Below, piece after piece: positions 45,728 to 58,400 of a stretch of 64,000 nt of DNA. The notes beneath the pieces are model-generated. The model had not been told where the DNA came from. It saw nothing but the letters and a program-made list of their open reading frames with translations, and did no database searches. The stretch's first letter is position 1. The number at the start of each line of letters is the position of its first letter. Made by a program: the position numbers and the translations under genes. The DNA comes from Parelaphostrongylus tenuis (taxonomy: Eukaryota > Nematoda > Chromadorea > Rhabditida > Metastrongylidae), in assembly GCA_019055375.1 (NCBI GenBank), contig JAHQIW010007246.1, positions 1 to 64,000 of the forward strand, written 5' to 3'.

Positions 45728-48700
45728 ATGGAAACGGAATTGGCGGCTCGTTGGAACGATCTCACTAGCTTCTTATCGGAGAAAACACGAGAAAAATGGT
45801 ATAAGATGATCATCGACGCCTATACACCGAGACCTTTTCGGTTGGTTGCCTCCTCTTTCCCTCGATACCAACTTATGCATTACCATTGTCGTCCCTCTCT
45901 AAATGCTCAGGGTGTTCCTGTTAAGGACTGGAATTTTGAGGCTTGATTATTAATTTGAAAATAATTCCTCAGACCTGGCATCTATCAATCTCAGCGTTGT
46001 AAAAATTTGCAGTTTCCCTCTTAATAAGCATAAACACGAGTTGTTGTAATAAAATTTAGAATTGAAAAAAATCCACGTGTTCGAGAAAATTTTGTTCTGA
46101 AAACCTCGTATTTTGGTCAGTTAAGGGAAAACAAGAAAAGACCTTTGGAAATAGTGGGGGCGATAATTTTTGTTTAGAGGACTTCATGATAGACCTTGAA
46201 TACCGTAATCAGATCCAAACTTCTATTGATCAAAGCGGCGATAAAATCGAAGTAAAAAAATGAAATAGGGAATAGAAAAGTGTTAAATTAAATAGATGAA
46301 GCTGGTTATTGATTACGTGCACCTCTTTATTGATTTTCAGTGGCATTACACATCTTTGTGCAATGTTTTCGCTATTCGACAAATATAAAGACCATTTGAA
46401 GGATCGTTATGCGACCGCTTTTGCAATTTTCTTCAAAAAGTGAGTCTCTTAGGGGATATTAATCAATTTATTTACTTTTCTTGTACATACGGGTTTAAAA
46501 TGGGCATAAAAATTCTGTTTAAGCAGTTGAGCGAAGATAAGTCTTTGGAAATTCTCAAATATATCAGTTTATAGATCTAATGAAAAAGTTCTCTAGTAAA
46601 GAAATTTTTGATGGTTTTCCGAGGCTATAAATGTATTTTCTAATCACTCGAGAAGATCTTTCACCATCCGATCCGAGAGACGTTTTCTGCACTGAACGTT
46701 CACCGTTCTAGCCTTGTGTACGATCCACTGGCTTCGGATAATGCCGAGAAGAGCGCCCAGTTGTTACATCAATTCGCACAGGAGACCACCCTCGATTCGG
46801 TCGGTATTTTCATCTCATTTTGTACTTTTCCTTGAGCGAGTTAATTACTCAGAGTACCTAGATTTGCGTCAGAGATCTATCTTACTCAAACAGCTGTTAC
46901 TACTAATAACCATCGTTGTTTATTCTGTTGTGTCGGTGCTGTTCTTTGATGTCAGAAATCGATACGCTGAAATTTATTTGGTGTCATTCCCGCCGCTAAA
47001 TTCCTTCTACATTGATAGTATTTGCTTTGCTTTGTATTAAACATGCCTCACTCATGACGTAGAGGTAGAGTGATAGCAGAACGGTGGCCAAGGTGGCGTA
47101 ATGGAAGCAAGCGACCTCGCATATCGGAGCATGACATCATAATACTGCTACAAGATCGATAAAATAAAAATTCTTATAGATTATGCTCCACTTTTTGTTT
47201 TTATGCAATTTCTGCGCCCTGGCAGATAATTGGGCCCTATTTTTCATAGCAAATGCTACATTATTGGTTTTCCGCTCTCACTAATCTTAAGCGATGCAAA
47301 CATTTCCGCTTTTTCTCAGGATTCCTCAGACTACAGAGAAGTTTACTTAGTTCTGAGGGCAAAGTAAACATCGGTGTAATTGCGTTTGTTAGCGCGAATT
47401 GAATTGTGTGGTGATTTTCGAAATGAAATGCGAAAATCTTCAACGTTGTCTTTTGGCAAACTTATAGAGAAATGGTGTCGTTATATTGAAACCACTGTAA
47501 TCTCCACAATAACACTTTTTAAGGAGTTTCGTGCTAAAAATCAGGGTCCAGTTTTCGTGCTTTGAGATGATTATGAGGGATCAAAAAAGATTTTCTCAAC
47601 TCCTCGAACAAGTTTTGTCCGAAAGTTGAAGGGCCCGCTCTGTTGGATAGATTGATTCCATTCCCACAAATAGTTGGTCTACTGCTCCATCATTGAAGCT
47701 ATTTGCTACTCAGCTCCACTTCGTATGAACCGCAGTTGATTACTGTGCATATCGCGATATGAGAGCCCAAGATAATCATTCTTCTTTTACAAATTTTCTT
47801 TACTTCAAAAAAAATTTCTTGATTTTTCGTGCTAGAATTGTAGAAGACACTATGTTCTATCGTTGTATGGGAACTAGCTTTTTTTTCCTTCCGCAATGCC
47901 GTTATGAAAGTATGAAGAACCCGCCATGAAGTTCAAACAACGAACTGACTACAAAGAGTGCGAAGCGTATATTCTTTCCGCTCTTACAGTGGCCTTTGAA
48001 GTCCTTTCGAAGCGCAAGCCCAGTTTCAGAATTAACAAGATCTATGCTGCCAATTGGCAACTAATCGTTTGGTAAAAAGCCATTTATAGATTCTAGGCGA
48101 GCGTATAATGCAAATAGAGTGTGAGAGATAATTTTGTCTTCGATGCTTCAGCGTTATAAGAAGGTCTTTTCAGAAACCAGGTGCAGTATTTAAAAAAGCC
48201 ATTTTTCAAGCAATCGAATGTTACTAGAAATTTGAGTGCAATTCTCTTAGAAAAAGTTTCCTAGAAATTCGTGCATTGTTGATGATACACGCCATCCCAG
48301 ATGTGTCTATCAAGGCTTTTTTTTCGTTCATCTTATTTGACCGCGTATCGATGTGGTATGATGTTACAACAAACCCAATAATGTAGAGTGATGTGCAAAA
48401 ACATTTGCGTCAGCCCGGATTCGAACCCAGATCTCACTCTTTTCGGAAGCGTGTGCTAAACCGTTGCACGGCTGACGCAGCATTTTTTCCCAGTGTTACT
48501 TTATGCTCTATGTTTTCTATATATCCTGCCATGTTTTGGGGTAACTCTTATGTGCATGTACAAGTCGAGTGCGAAATGACATCTTTACGTTCTTACAACG
48601 CACCATGAAGGTCTTAATGGAAAACGAGCTTAGCCTTAAAATTGTTGTTTTCGAAGCATCGAATTACCACTAATAGTTCTGTGAGAAGCGAAGCACAGAC

Positions 48701-51700
48701 GTCAATTCAGTAAATAATTAGCACCGATGGTAAAACATGATTTTCTGTCGAGTGCAATAACACGTTAAGAAAGCCTTCTCAAATACAATATTAAGATTGT
48801 CGTTTTTGAGTTATCGAATGGCCATCAAAAATCTACTGAACAATCTGTATCCAGTGAGAAAGGCGTGTAAAAATCGGGTATGAAAAAAGGCACACGCCTC
48901 TTAAAGTGTTAAACGTGACCGTTACATAACTAATTGCGGTTCTGGTATGTTGAAAGGCGACAAATGACAAACCGATGCCTTTCGCTGGCCGCCATAAGTG
49001 TGTTAGCAATCACTCGAAAGCTCAAGTCTTTGGCTAGCACGGTAATGGCCGGTTTTTGGAAGAACTTCTTTGTACGCTGTAAAATCCGAAGCAATACTAT
49101 ATTTCGCATCAACAGCGCAATTCAACTATCACTTCGCTGGAAGCACAAAAAGCACATGAACGTGTAGAGGAAATCTTTTTACTGTCAGCTCAATACGTTT
49201 CATCTGGAGTTTTTTTGAAGCGGAGTAACAATTCCCTAGTTGAATAACTAGAATCGCACTTCGCAATATGATCGTCTAGACGCTATAGACCGATGATCGG
49301 AACAATCGCCTCCCCGTTCACCTAGCAGCGTGAATTGGCCGAAAAGCACCTGCTCGCGTATGTGAATCAATCTTATTATCCCTGCTCCACTGCAGAGTAA
49401 TTGGTCTTCTCACGAACGCAGCACAGCGTTGGATTCGCTAAAGCTTAGGCTATCGAATGGCTACGAATAGTCTGAAGTATGAGCTCTATCTTGCGATAAA
49501 AACTCGTGTGTGAAACACAAATGTTTTCCTTCCGCTGAAGCGTTACAAAAGGGCTTTTTTCATAAAAGAGCAAGTAGCGCTGTAGTCAGAGTCTTAAGCT
49601 TTCGAATAATTACTAAAGCTTCCGTGAAAGTTTCTTGTTTAGCGAATGGGATCGAATATTTATTTGTAGCCGTCTAAAATATAAAACCGTAGTTGGTTGG
49701 AAGCCTATCCGTTTGTCTCAAGTGAACTCAACTGGGAACGTTGACATCTATGCAGAAACGTGGCCTTGAGAAGTCTTGAAGCGCTTCTAAATAGGATTTA
49801 TTTAGGAAAACTATGTCGCTGATCTCATAACGGCTTCTGGCTCGTATTCCACTGAAGCACACCTAACCGAAGGAGTCTGTGGTGCTGAAGATGTGCACTA
49901 CCTGATTGACTTCGACATGGCTTTTTTAGGAGACGATGAAGAGCAGTAGGTTGTAAAGTGTACAAGAATTATTGGATCTGATGCTTATTGAACGCATTTT
50001 TAGATTCGTGAGTCACGAAAAAGCTCAGCGGAAAGAATATGAGCATCTTAGCGACGATGAATATCGGAAACAACGAGCAAAGGTGCAGATCTTTTTTCCA
50101 CACTGTCTTCTATATGCTGATCTTTGCTTTCTCATTCGATACCTCTGTGCATAATATCTTTTCGCGAAAGAAAATTCAGTCTTTAGAGAGTAGTTTGCAT
50201 TTGATGGAATGGAGAGACAATGTAGGAGGTCAGTTTTAGCTCCACAATGACGTATTCCTTATTGAATTAGCTTTTATATGCTCAGATACCTAGATTATCT
50301 AGCTCTACAAGTCTTGTGTTGTTCCTCGTCCTCACTTTTTCCAATTTATTGCACTTCTTGGTGCTTTTCTGATATCTTTCCTTTGTTTTGATCTCTTAGG
50401 AAAGGCGTGTTTTGATTTTTCTGGGCTCTTTAATCATTCGATAGCTTAAATCACGAAAATTTTGATGATTTGTTTCACCTCTCAAAAGGCCTTCTTATTA
50501 CACTGTAACACTAAAGATAAAATTAGGTTTCACGCCCTCAAATTTTTGCTGGACAAAGCTATCCTCCTAAACTTCCAAAACTACATAGCTTAAATCTCAA
50601 CAATTTCAATGGTATACTTGGTTTTTGAAACGACTTCCTTAGTACGACGCAGCAGCTAAATGAAGATTGAGTTTCGCACTCGTCGCACACTCCTTGCTCC
50701 GGTATGCGAATGCGATTTCGCAACATGACACAAAGCCACCTCTTTTTTCTAATAAAGCGCTTGTTTGCGAAGCTCGATATTCTTTTTGCTGATACAGCGT
50801 GCTGAAAAGTCTTTTTCAAAAACCAAGTAAGTCTTTGAAATCGTCGAGATTTAAACTATCGAATCATCGCTAAAAATCTAAAGGAAAAGCTTTACCCAGT
50901 GGAAAATGCTGGGAAAATGTGAAACAAAGTTCTTTTTTTTCTGTAACAACGCATTAAAAAAATCAACGCAAAAATAAAGTATGCCGTTGAAATTTTGGCG
51001 ATTCAAGATATTAAATGACTATTTAGACCTTGAGCCTAATTAGAGCATGTGTTTTTCCCAAGAGGTCAAAACGAGTAGGCGGATAATTTAAAAGTATCCA
51101 TTTTTTTATCTGACAACTGAGATAGATAGTGTGTAGGCTGCTGCATGAGAACCTTTGCGTTTTTCTTATTAATATATTAGATGATGACCTGGTTCATATT
51201 GAAATACGAGTTATCCACATAAACTCTTTCCCCTGACCTCATCATCCCTTATGGAGCAGAACGTGGTTCACCACATTATGAATAGGACTACTCCATAGCG
51301 GTAATGTTTCTTGGCTTCCGTCCCGCAGCACAGATTTTCCGCCTATTCCCTATGCTCGACAAGAAGTTTTCTCTGAGAGTACTAGCAATCATTCGAGAGT
51401 TCAGAGTTCGAACCATTCGTATTCGTGGCCGGTTTTCTTGAAAAGTTCCTTTTCAACTCTGAAAAATCCAAGATGAAATAATCTCTCACATCGGCCGCGC
51501 AATCCCACTACTACTTCGCTGGAGCTTCGAAAGACACATGAACGTGTAGAGAAAATCTTTTAGTACCAGAATCATACGTTTGATCTGGAGTTTCTTCCAG
51601 AGCGGAGAAACAATTCCTAATCGAGTACACTTTACTTAAGCGCCATCGATCGATGTTCGCGCCGACCCACCCCACCGCCCGCGAATTGGCCAAGGAACAC

Positions 51701-53880
51701 TTGCTCGCGCATGTGAATCAATCTTATTTTCCCTGGTGCGTTGCAGAGAAACGGTTTTGGAAGATGCATTACAGCGTTGGAATTGGTAAATTTTGCGCTA
51801 TCGAACGATTACCAATAATCTAAGGAAAGAGCACTGTACTGCGAGAAATATGCGCATTTGAAACTTAATTTTGTTCTGAAATTTTCAGTGTCATAAAGAG
51901 GTCTTTTAAAAAAACGGCCACTCATTGGTGAAGTGCGAGATTCAAGGTTTCGAATGATAACTAAAACTCTATGCAAACTTCTTGTAAAACGTAGGGGATA
52001 GGCATGAAAATCTGTGCTGCTAAACGGAAAAGAACCGTTTCCTGTTAGATATCGAATCCATTCACTGATGATTAGCAGATTAAGGTTGTGGGAAATAATT
52101 AAGATTTTAAAGCAGATGAAATGGAACTCACTTCGGTTGAGTGGAAGGCATCATTTCTAATTTCGTTGTTCTTCGACAAACTAATTGACCTCTCATGCAG
52201 AACGTGCTTTTGACAATCCCAAACACTTAAATAATCTAGATGGATTATCTAAGATTTACATGTATCATTTATTGATGCCGAGCTTTATAGATAGTCTGTC
52301 ATTTGAATGATCACACGCATATGTTGAGTAGATTGGGACTCCTTTCATGGGATCAATACGAACCAATATATTCACTTTATTCTCATTTTTGGTTAACTTA
52401 TTTCCAGCTCTAAATGTTTTTATCTCTTTCCGTGGTCGTTTAGATTATGTACGCTGAAAAATAACTCTTTATCGAACCAGTTATTCAGACTTTCGCAAAC
52501 AAATTATTATCTTGCTTCAATCTATCGACGTTGCCGTAGGAAAGTCTGCAAAAACAGTAGTATAGATAATACATAACGTACCTACCAATAAAAAAAAGCG
52601 TTGCTTCGAAATCATTATCTACATAGTAGTTAGTCATCAGTTAAGTAAAGAGCTAATTCCCTGTTATTGTCGTTCTTTTCTTCGGTTCAGAAGATGGGGG
52701 AAAGGGCTTAGAGGGAATTGAAATGTCTCTAAAGGGCACTATGAGAAAACACTGGACCACGTCTGCGGAGATGAATACACGTCTGTTCAGTGGACCCATA
52801 GGGGTTTTTACACTGCATCTCTTGTGTGCTCTGTCAGACGTAGCTTATGAGGTGATGTTTTCCGAAAGCATTAGTTCACAAAAACCCCTTCTGGACTTGA
52901 GAGTAAGGCCAATCAAGAGATGTACAAATACTTTTGCTTCAATATTAGTACACCAATAAATGGCAGCTTTTCGGTGTAGTAAGACAGTGGCGCACTGAGC
53001 AGACTTCGAAGTGACACGTTCACGGATTATGTTTTTATAGATGGACTTCAGCATAGTTTGTTTTTCGGAGCAATCATCAAATCTCTTCGCTCTTTTCCTC
53101 CATATTCATATTACAATGCGTAATCTAGGATTACTAAGTGGTATGCAAAACATCCAACTTCAGGCAGAAGTTGAATCCATTTTTCATACATACGAAGGAC
53201 GCGTGCTGCCACTACACCACAGTGACGAGATTGTTGGAGGTACCATGAGAGACAGAGGTGGTCGATAGTTTGATCTCGCGGACAAGGGATACCAAACCTT
53301 TCATACCTACGAGGTTGACAATATGGTTCCAGACTTGTTAGAGAAAGTATCAACGTTGACTTGATACCATCGGTAGGCCACCGCAAGTCACTGTACAGAC
53401 GTTGTGCGCATTCAGTCATCTCCAAGGTTACTTGGTAAATTCGAGTATTCGTCAGGGATTAATAAACGCCGATTGCCATATGCTTTTGGACACAACTCGT
53501 TTCGTATTCAGACGATAGTGTGTCCGATGTGAACCATTGTGGCAAGCGTCGAAAATGGCCGAAATGACGTGGTGCGTTCAATGGACAACGAAGTGCCGAT
53601 CCGATTATTGCGCCAGCCATACGAATTCAAGAATCGAATTATTGGTTTCGGGGGTTTTGCTAATGTAAAATTCACTGAACGATTCGAAACACATTGAGTT
53701 TTTCATAGACAGAATTACAGCGACTTCCATAAATTGAATTTTTTTCAGGTGCTCCGCTTTTTCCTGCAAATTCCCAATATCTACGCAACGAAAGAGCTCC
53801 GAGATGATTTAGAAGTGAAAGCACGGGAAAACATTGCCAGGGAAATTGAACTGCTGGAAAATAATGGTAGAATGTATTGA
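45728..53880 (+). CDS. COG4339-like HD-superfamily protein, probably catalytically degenerate
   Basis: Six exons with perfect phase: 45728-45840, 46341-46439, 46712-46799, 49806-49945, 50004-50082 and 53749-53880, giving 216 codons plus TGA, the usual family length (about 200-215). Family members are predicted metal-dependent phosphohydrolases of unknown substrate. Recognisable blocks: WNDLTSFLSEKTREKWYKMI; LFDKYKDHLKDRYATAFAIFF; VYDPLASDNAEKSAQLL; HYLIDFDMAFLG; KEYEHLSDDEYRKQRAKVL; and FLQIPNIYATKELRDDLE with ARENIAREIELLEN. At the exon 2/3 junction the expected HD doublet reads Lys-Asn (AIFFKNLVYDP), and the upstream RHYHTLxH motif is reduced to FRGITHL. The distal Asp of FLDADL is kept. 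An open frame runs on upstream of the ATG to about 45398, but an acceptor (CTTCTCTTCCAG) two bases before ATG argues for this start. The exon 1 donor (TCG/GTTGGT) is weak. Confidence 0.85.
48100..49680 (+). repeat. Dispersed 'CTATCGAAT' repeat block in intron 3 of the HD-family gene
   Basis: The segment 49135-49265 (CGCTGGAAGCACAAAAAGCA, CATGAACGTGTAGAGGAAAT, GTTTCATCTGGAGTTTTTTT) matches 51520-51640, and 49440-49640 matches 51780-51970. Together with the next block it accounts for much of the long introns. Confidence 0.5.
48378..48483 (-). repeat. Solo SINE-A with tRNA-like acceptor stem
   Basis: Read on the minus strand it starts GCGTCAG and ends CTGACGC, a perfect 7-base acceptor-like stem, with a GGGTTCGAATCCGGG T-arm and the family tail TTTTTGCACATCACTC just outside. 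The T stem has a mismatch, the anticodon stem a mispair and the D arm is abnormal, so I call it a SINE head and not a functional tRNA. Confidence 0.6.
50440..52000 (+). repeat. Dispersed 'CTATCGAAT' repeat block in intron 5 of the HD-family gene
   Basis: Second long copy: CGCTGGAGCTTCGAAAGACA, CATGAACGTGTAGAGAAAAT, GTTTGATCTGGAGTTTCTTC at 51520-51600, preceded by units such as AAACTATCGAATCATCGCTA at 50853. Similarity to 49135-49640 points to an old duplicated element. Confidence 0.5.
53135..53215 (-). repeat. Solo SINE-A unit abutting SINE-B
   Basis: In the last intron of the HD-family gene. GGTATGCAAAACATCCAACT, GGCAGAAGTTGAATCC is a decayed minus-strand unit; the next repeat (SINE-B, plus strand) begins directly after it. 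Confidence 0.45.
53216..53410 (+). repeat. SINE-B copy
   Basis: GTTTGATCTCGCGGACAAGG (B-box area), ACCTTTCATACCTACGAGGT, ATGGTTCCAGACTTGTTAGA, GGCCACCGCAAGTCACTGTA; plus orientation, decayed head. Confidence 0.5.
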
Positions 53881-54437
53881 GGAAAACTGTGAGAAGAGAA
53901 TTTCTATCTTGGCATCATCTTGGCACTTGACTTGTTTCGCTTTTCCACTCAATATCTACTCCGCTTACTTTGCTTTTCTCATCCGAATTTTATGAATGTA
54001 AAGTGTGAAGCTTTAAGAACATTGTCACTACCATTGAATCAATCTCATTTGATTTGGAAGATATCATTTTGGCAATTGAATCTGTCTTAGTATGAAGCGT
54101 GGTTAAATTAATATTTATCTCTACTTCTGTTTTTTTTTCTTGAATATTCTGCTTTTTTTTCGTAAGATCCTCTCTAGCCCCCTAATTTTCGTGTTGCTCG
54201 AGAAGTATTGGTTTACTTGAGGATTAAACAGTCATGGCGTTATTTCGGTTCACTTGATCTATGAACCAAAATACCTGAGTTATTGTACTAGGAATTCCCA
54301 TGATTGCTGTAGTATATCATTTATTTATCCATAGAAGAATTTTATCTTCACAAAGCCATGATGTTGAATGATTTAGTCGCAAAATCAACAGTTCGGCAGC
54401 TCGTCTATTTCACTCAAAATTGTTTCTTCTTGTCTAG

Positions 54438-54949
54438 AAAACGCGTCGTATTCAGCGAGTTTGACAGAAATCGGTTTCATGTTCGCCCGGGTAGTTGCCT
54501 CAGGCTCTTCTCTTCGTGAAACAAGGTATCATCTAACCCTGAGAGAGCGGAATTTGTCCCTTCTTCGTTGTAATTCATTCTCTTCCACTTTATTTCGAGT
54601 ATAAAAAAGCATAGCGTGATCGTTATTTGCCGAAAGCTTCATTTGGACGAGCTAATTTGGGTGTTAGGAATTTTTAGACCAGAACAATTGAAATACTCAT
54701 CATGCCAATCACATCTATTTGTCTCTTATGGTGAATGGCTTGCTGAGAACTACCACGTGAGATATACTTCTGTTGGAGTCACAATCTGTGCTTATCACAC
54801 AAATCTTCATTTCCTTGCAACAAAAGTACGTTCTCCATATCCTGAACAAAATTCTAAAAAAGAATGCTAATAGTTCTCGATTTACTCATAGGTTCACGTG
54901 TAAGACTGGTGAGATTCTTTTCGATCCGGATTGTTCCAGAAGTGCATGC
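54438..54949 (+). other. Cluster of coding-like segments downstream of the HD-family gene
   Basis: Three pieces look protein-like: 54438-54525 (NASYSASLTEIGFMFARVV, SGSSLRETR) between TGTCTAG and a donor at 54526; 54616-54829 (LHLDELIWVLGIFRPEQLKY, SHLFVSYGEWLAENYHVRYT, FLATK) ending at a good donor GTACGT; and a piece after the acceptor near 54892. The third joins the second in phase 0 only as VHV-stop. The first and second do not join in phase. I do not know the family; the set may be a small gene with a missed exon, or a relic. Confidence 0.3.
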
Positions 54950-55379
54950 TGAGTCGACAAAGGTGTTGCTTCAATTTTCTTGTTTGCTTTACGCCGCTAC
55001 ATTGTGGTCATGAGGCTCTTTTACTTTTATTTTTGTCTAATATGAAGCTATTTATTTGATGCTGGCTAGATCATCACGAATCGCTTTCATTTATAGTTAT
55101 ATATGTGCTCTGAGCTCGAATATTTCTGTTTTCCCTTCGAATAATTCTCCATACCATTTTTACTAGAATGCATTGAGCAGAAACATGCCTTTCATTTGTG
55201 TGTATCAATTTTGTACGTCTTCGAATCGAACTGATTAAGCATAAAGGCTTTTTGTTTGCATTTTTCCTAAATAAATAGATTTCTTTTTGAACTTGTATGC
55301 ATTTGATGTAAGAGACGGTATGAGTCGTTAAGGCTAGTACAAAGGCAAAAATAGTTCGTCAGTTTTCAACTTATGACAA

Positions 55380-55445
55380 TCCTATCTTGGGTTATAGTGG
55401 ATTTAATGTAGCAGCCAGGAGAAAATCTTGGGTTATAGTGGAATT
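55380..55445. repeat. Short direct repeat
   Basis: ATCTTGGGTTATAGTGGA occurs twice about 42 bases apart, suggesting a recent local duplication. Confidence 0.75.
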
Positions 55446-56174
55446 TATTATTAAATAAAAACTGTTAGAATAAGAATATTTTTACTAACAAGAAAGAACA
55501 AGATCCTTATCCTACATAGGTGAAATGCTGTCTTACTCGGGTGCACCCATGATTTCTTAGGTTTTGTTTTTAATCGATTTTGAAAATTAGGAGTAACGAA
55601 GAAATTGTAGAAACGGATATTATCTAGTGCTGTGATATATTCTAGAGAACATATAAATACTCCTATAGTGATTGAGCAAAGGCTCTAATTTGAATAGACC
55701 ACTGTGAGCTCAGGAAATGGTTGCCATTAAGAATGAATCCCATAAATCAACTTTTAAGTTGATGCTCGTCTGCATCACGATGTATTACTGTTGTGAGCCT
55801 TCAGCAGTGCAAGATGCCTTATCATTTAAAAACGATTTACACATTATTCGTCGTGATTCATCAATCTGAATTCGGCTGAAGAGTCTCAATTATCGACGTG
55901 AATTCAATATGGCATCCCGTCAAGAAAATGTTGCCTTAACTAGTTACGAATACCCTTTGCTGCTTCTGTCGTGTTGTCTCCATTGACTTGTACGACCATT
56001 CTAAAATTAAGTCTAAAGTCTTGAAGACAAAGTGGAAAATCGTCCTTGTCTTACACGACAGTGGATGACGACTAACGATCGCGAATTGTCAACGAGCGTT
56101 CTTTTACGTTAGAACATTCATATGTTCTCTCACTGCGGGTATGATGCGTATTTATGCACAGCTAAGTAATATCT

Positions 56175-56345
56175 GTAGCGTAGTTGTTAGAGATGTCCTA
56201 CAGTACATACGTAGTTGCGGTTCGATAGTGCACCTTAAGCTCAAAAGACCTTCCATTCATACGAGGTCGGCAAACTGATATCGGACTTGCCTGGAAGTAT
56301 TAAAGCAGTGATGTGCTATACTGCGAGGTCACCACATATCATTCA
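56175..56345 (+). repeat. SINE-B copy, 5' half
   Basis: GTAGCGTAGTTGTTAGAG (A box), TGCGGTTCGATAGTGCACC (B box), CTTCCATTCATACGAGGTCG, ATCGGACTTGCCTGGAAGTA. Confidence 0.5.
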
Positions 56346-57959
56346 TTGTATAGAAAAAATATGCATCTATTCACTTCTATGAATCTGAATGAAATTCGGG
56401 TATCGCCCTAAAGATAGATTTACACATAAAGATGACATATCCTTAGAGAATTTATCAGTATTGATTACTCAGTTCTGAGCAGACTTGTGGCAGTAAAGAA
56501 ATGTTCTTCAGAATATGAACTAATACTTTCATACCATTTATCCCTAATGTTTATATCGCGTCCTACTACTAATTCAAATTCTTTTGGAAGATCTTCCTTT
56601 TTCTGTACCCTCTACCTTTCATCCCAAGTGGATATCGCAGTCGTGGTTGTAATGCTTGTTTTCGTCGCATTCAGACCAACAGCTGCTAGCTTGAAAAAAG
56701 TAAGAAAATTTTGTTCTGTTTCCTCAGAAAATGTGGAGCTCTTTAGCTGTCTCTATCCAATGAAAGGATGGTCTCTGTCTCTCGATTACGTCAGACATTC
56801 GCTTGTTGTTCTGAAGGTGTACTTTCACGGAAGAACAAAAAAACATGATATATGAAGTGCTGCAGAAGAACGTGGAATACGTAAAAACTTTAATGAAAGG
56901 GAATCATCTTCCAATGATGATATGAGTGGATCAAGTAGCCTCATGACCATGACGTGGTGGTAAGGAACTTCCATTTCTACTATAACATTCCTGGAAAGCA
57001 ATCACTCATGTAACGTTTTCTCCTCCGCCTCTTGAATCGAGATTTTTTCTCAGTGTTTTGCGTCATCAACAAGTCTGATGTTTTTCAACAACGTGTACAG
57101 CCGCAGATTTAATTGCCAGCAGAGCTTCGCTTGTTGAAAAGAAGTTCAATATTTCTTTCCGATTCGAGCAGTGAGTGGACAAACACCAGTAATCACCACT
57201 TTCCTGACATACCTTGGTCGAAGCTTGACTAATCCTCCTCCGACAATAAGGGCCGGCAAGTTTTTGCTGGGGCGAGCTAAGAGACCCTTTAGTTCCTCAA
57301 CTATAAAACCTAAACTGAATCAGTAATAAACCAGTTCAGTGCCCTGCACGCTAGGGAGTTCTGTATTCGTCGTCGGACGGTGAGAACACATGCGACGGGC
57401 GAAAAAAATTTAGAAAATAAAATGATAAGTAATAACAAGTACTTACATAATTAAAGAATCTGTTCGCATAATTCATTAATCGAACTAAAAAATATGGACA
57501 TGATATTTCATGGAGTTTCTTTTGAAAACGATGTTTACATCCTCCCAAAAGATTGTATTCAATTTAAACAGTCACATCAAAGAAGATCAAGAGCGGACAT
57601 ATTGATGTTCAAATTACGGAATTCTTGTTATCATCTGGTGGCGACTTAATATCTATCATCTCTAATTGCTGTATCTCTGATCTGAGCACTTCCAATACTA
57701 GATCCAGGATCTCAGTGGAAAAAAAATATCGCGAATCTGTTTGTGGTATTTCACAGGTATGATGCTCAACGCATCTCTAAAATAAGGGAGATCTTCTGGC
57801 TACTCATGCACACGTTAGAGAAAAATGGTAGATTCATTGGTGCTCGCTCGAATCACTTCACGGTCAGCGGAACACCAGATTGGCACACTGAATTGCAATC
57901 AGAAGTGTTTTTTTTTTATTTAATCGCTTTTTAGCGGTGATATAACACACTTCTAACAA

Positions 57960-58400
57960 TGATGAGTGAAGTGTAAAACGCTGACGTCGAATGGGACTCG
58001 AACTAACATTTCACCCTTTCGCGGGCTCGTGCTTACAATTACACTACCGACTCCCGTTCTGCCCACCACTCTTTCTACGCTACAACGGATCAAACATTGG
58101 GCATATCCGTAAAACATATCACTGCTAAAAAGTGGTCAAATTGCGAAAAAATTCCTGTCGATCACATATAGCCAAATAAATGTCAGCGTAACTGTGATCA
58201 ATTCCGATATGACTTTCCAGATCAAACAGTTAATGGTTGGTTACTGACAGACTGATGCGTTGTAGCGTAGAAAGAGTGGTGATACAACAGGCGTGGGTAG
58301 TGCAATTGGCTGAGCACGCACGCTCATAAAGGATGATCTAATGCGGGTTCGAGTCCCGCCTGACGTCGAAGTTTTGCACATGACTTAACATCATTAGGTA
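57960..58400. repeat. SINE-A foldback pair
   Basis: The left minus-strand unit (TGGGACTCGAACTAACATTT, ACTACCGACTCCCG) and the right plus-strand unit (GTGCAATTGGCTGAGCACGC, GCGGGTTCGAGTCCCGCCTG, AAGTTTTGCACATGACT) flank a spacer that contains CACTCTTTCTACGCT and its inverted partner AGCGTAGAAAGAGTGG. The right unit keeps near-perfect A and B boxes. Confidence 0.7.

Noticed and set aside
45398..45946. Single 182-residue gene
   Set aside because: Only the part after 45728 matches the HD family, the frame past 45840 is intronic in the best model, and a good acceptor lies just before the inner ATG.
48393..48475. tRNA gene on the minus strand
   Set aside because: It has a perfect acceptor-like stem, but the T and anticodon stems are mispaired, and a CGA anticodon would need a long serine-type variable arm that is absent. 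Family tail sequence follows it, so it is a SINE.
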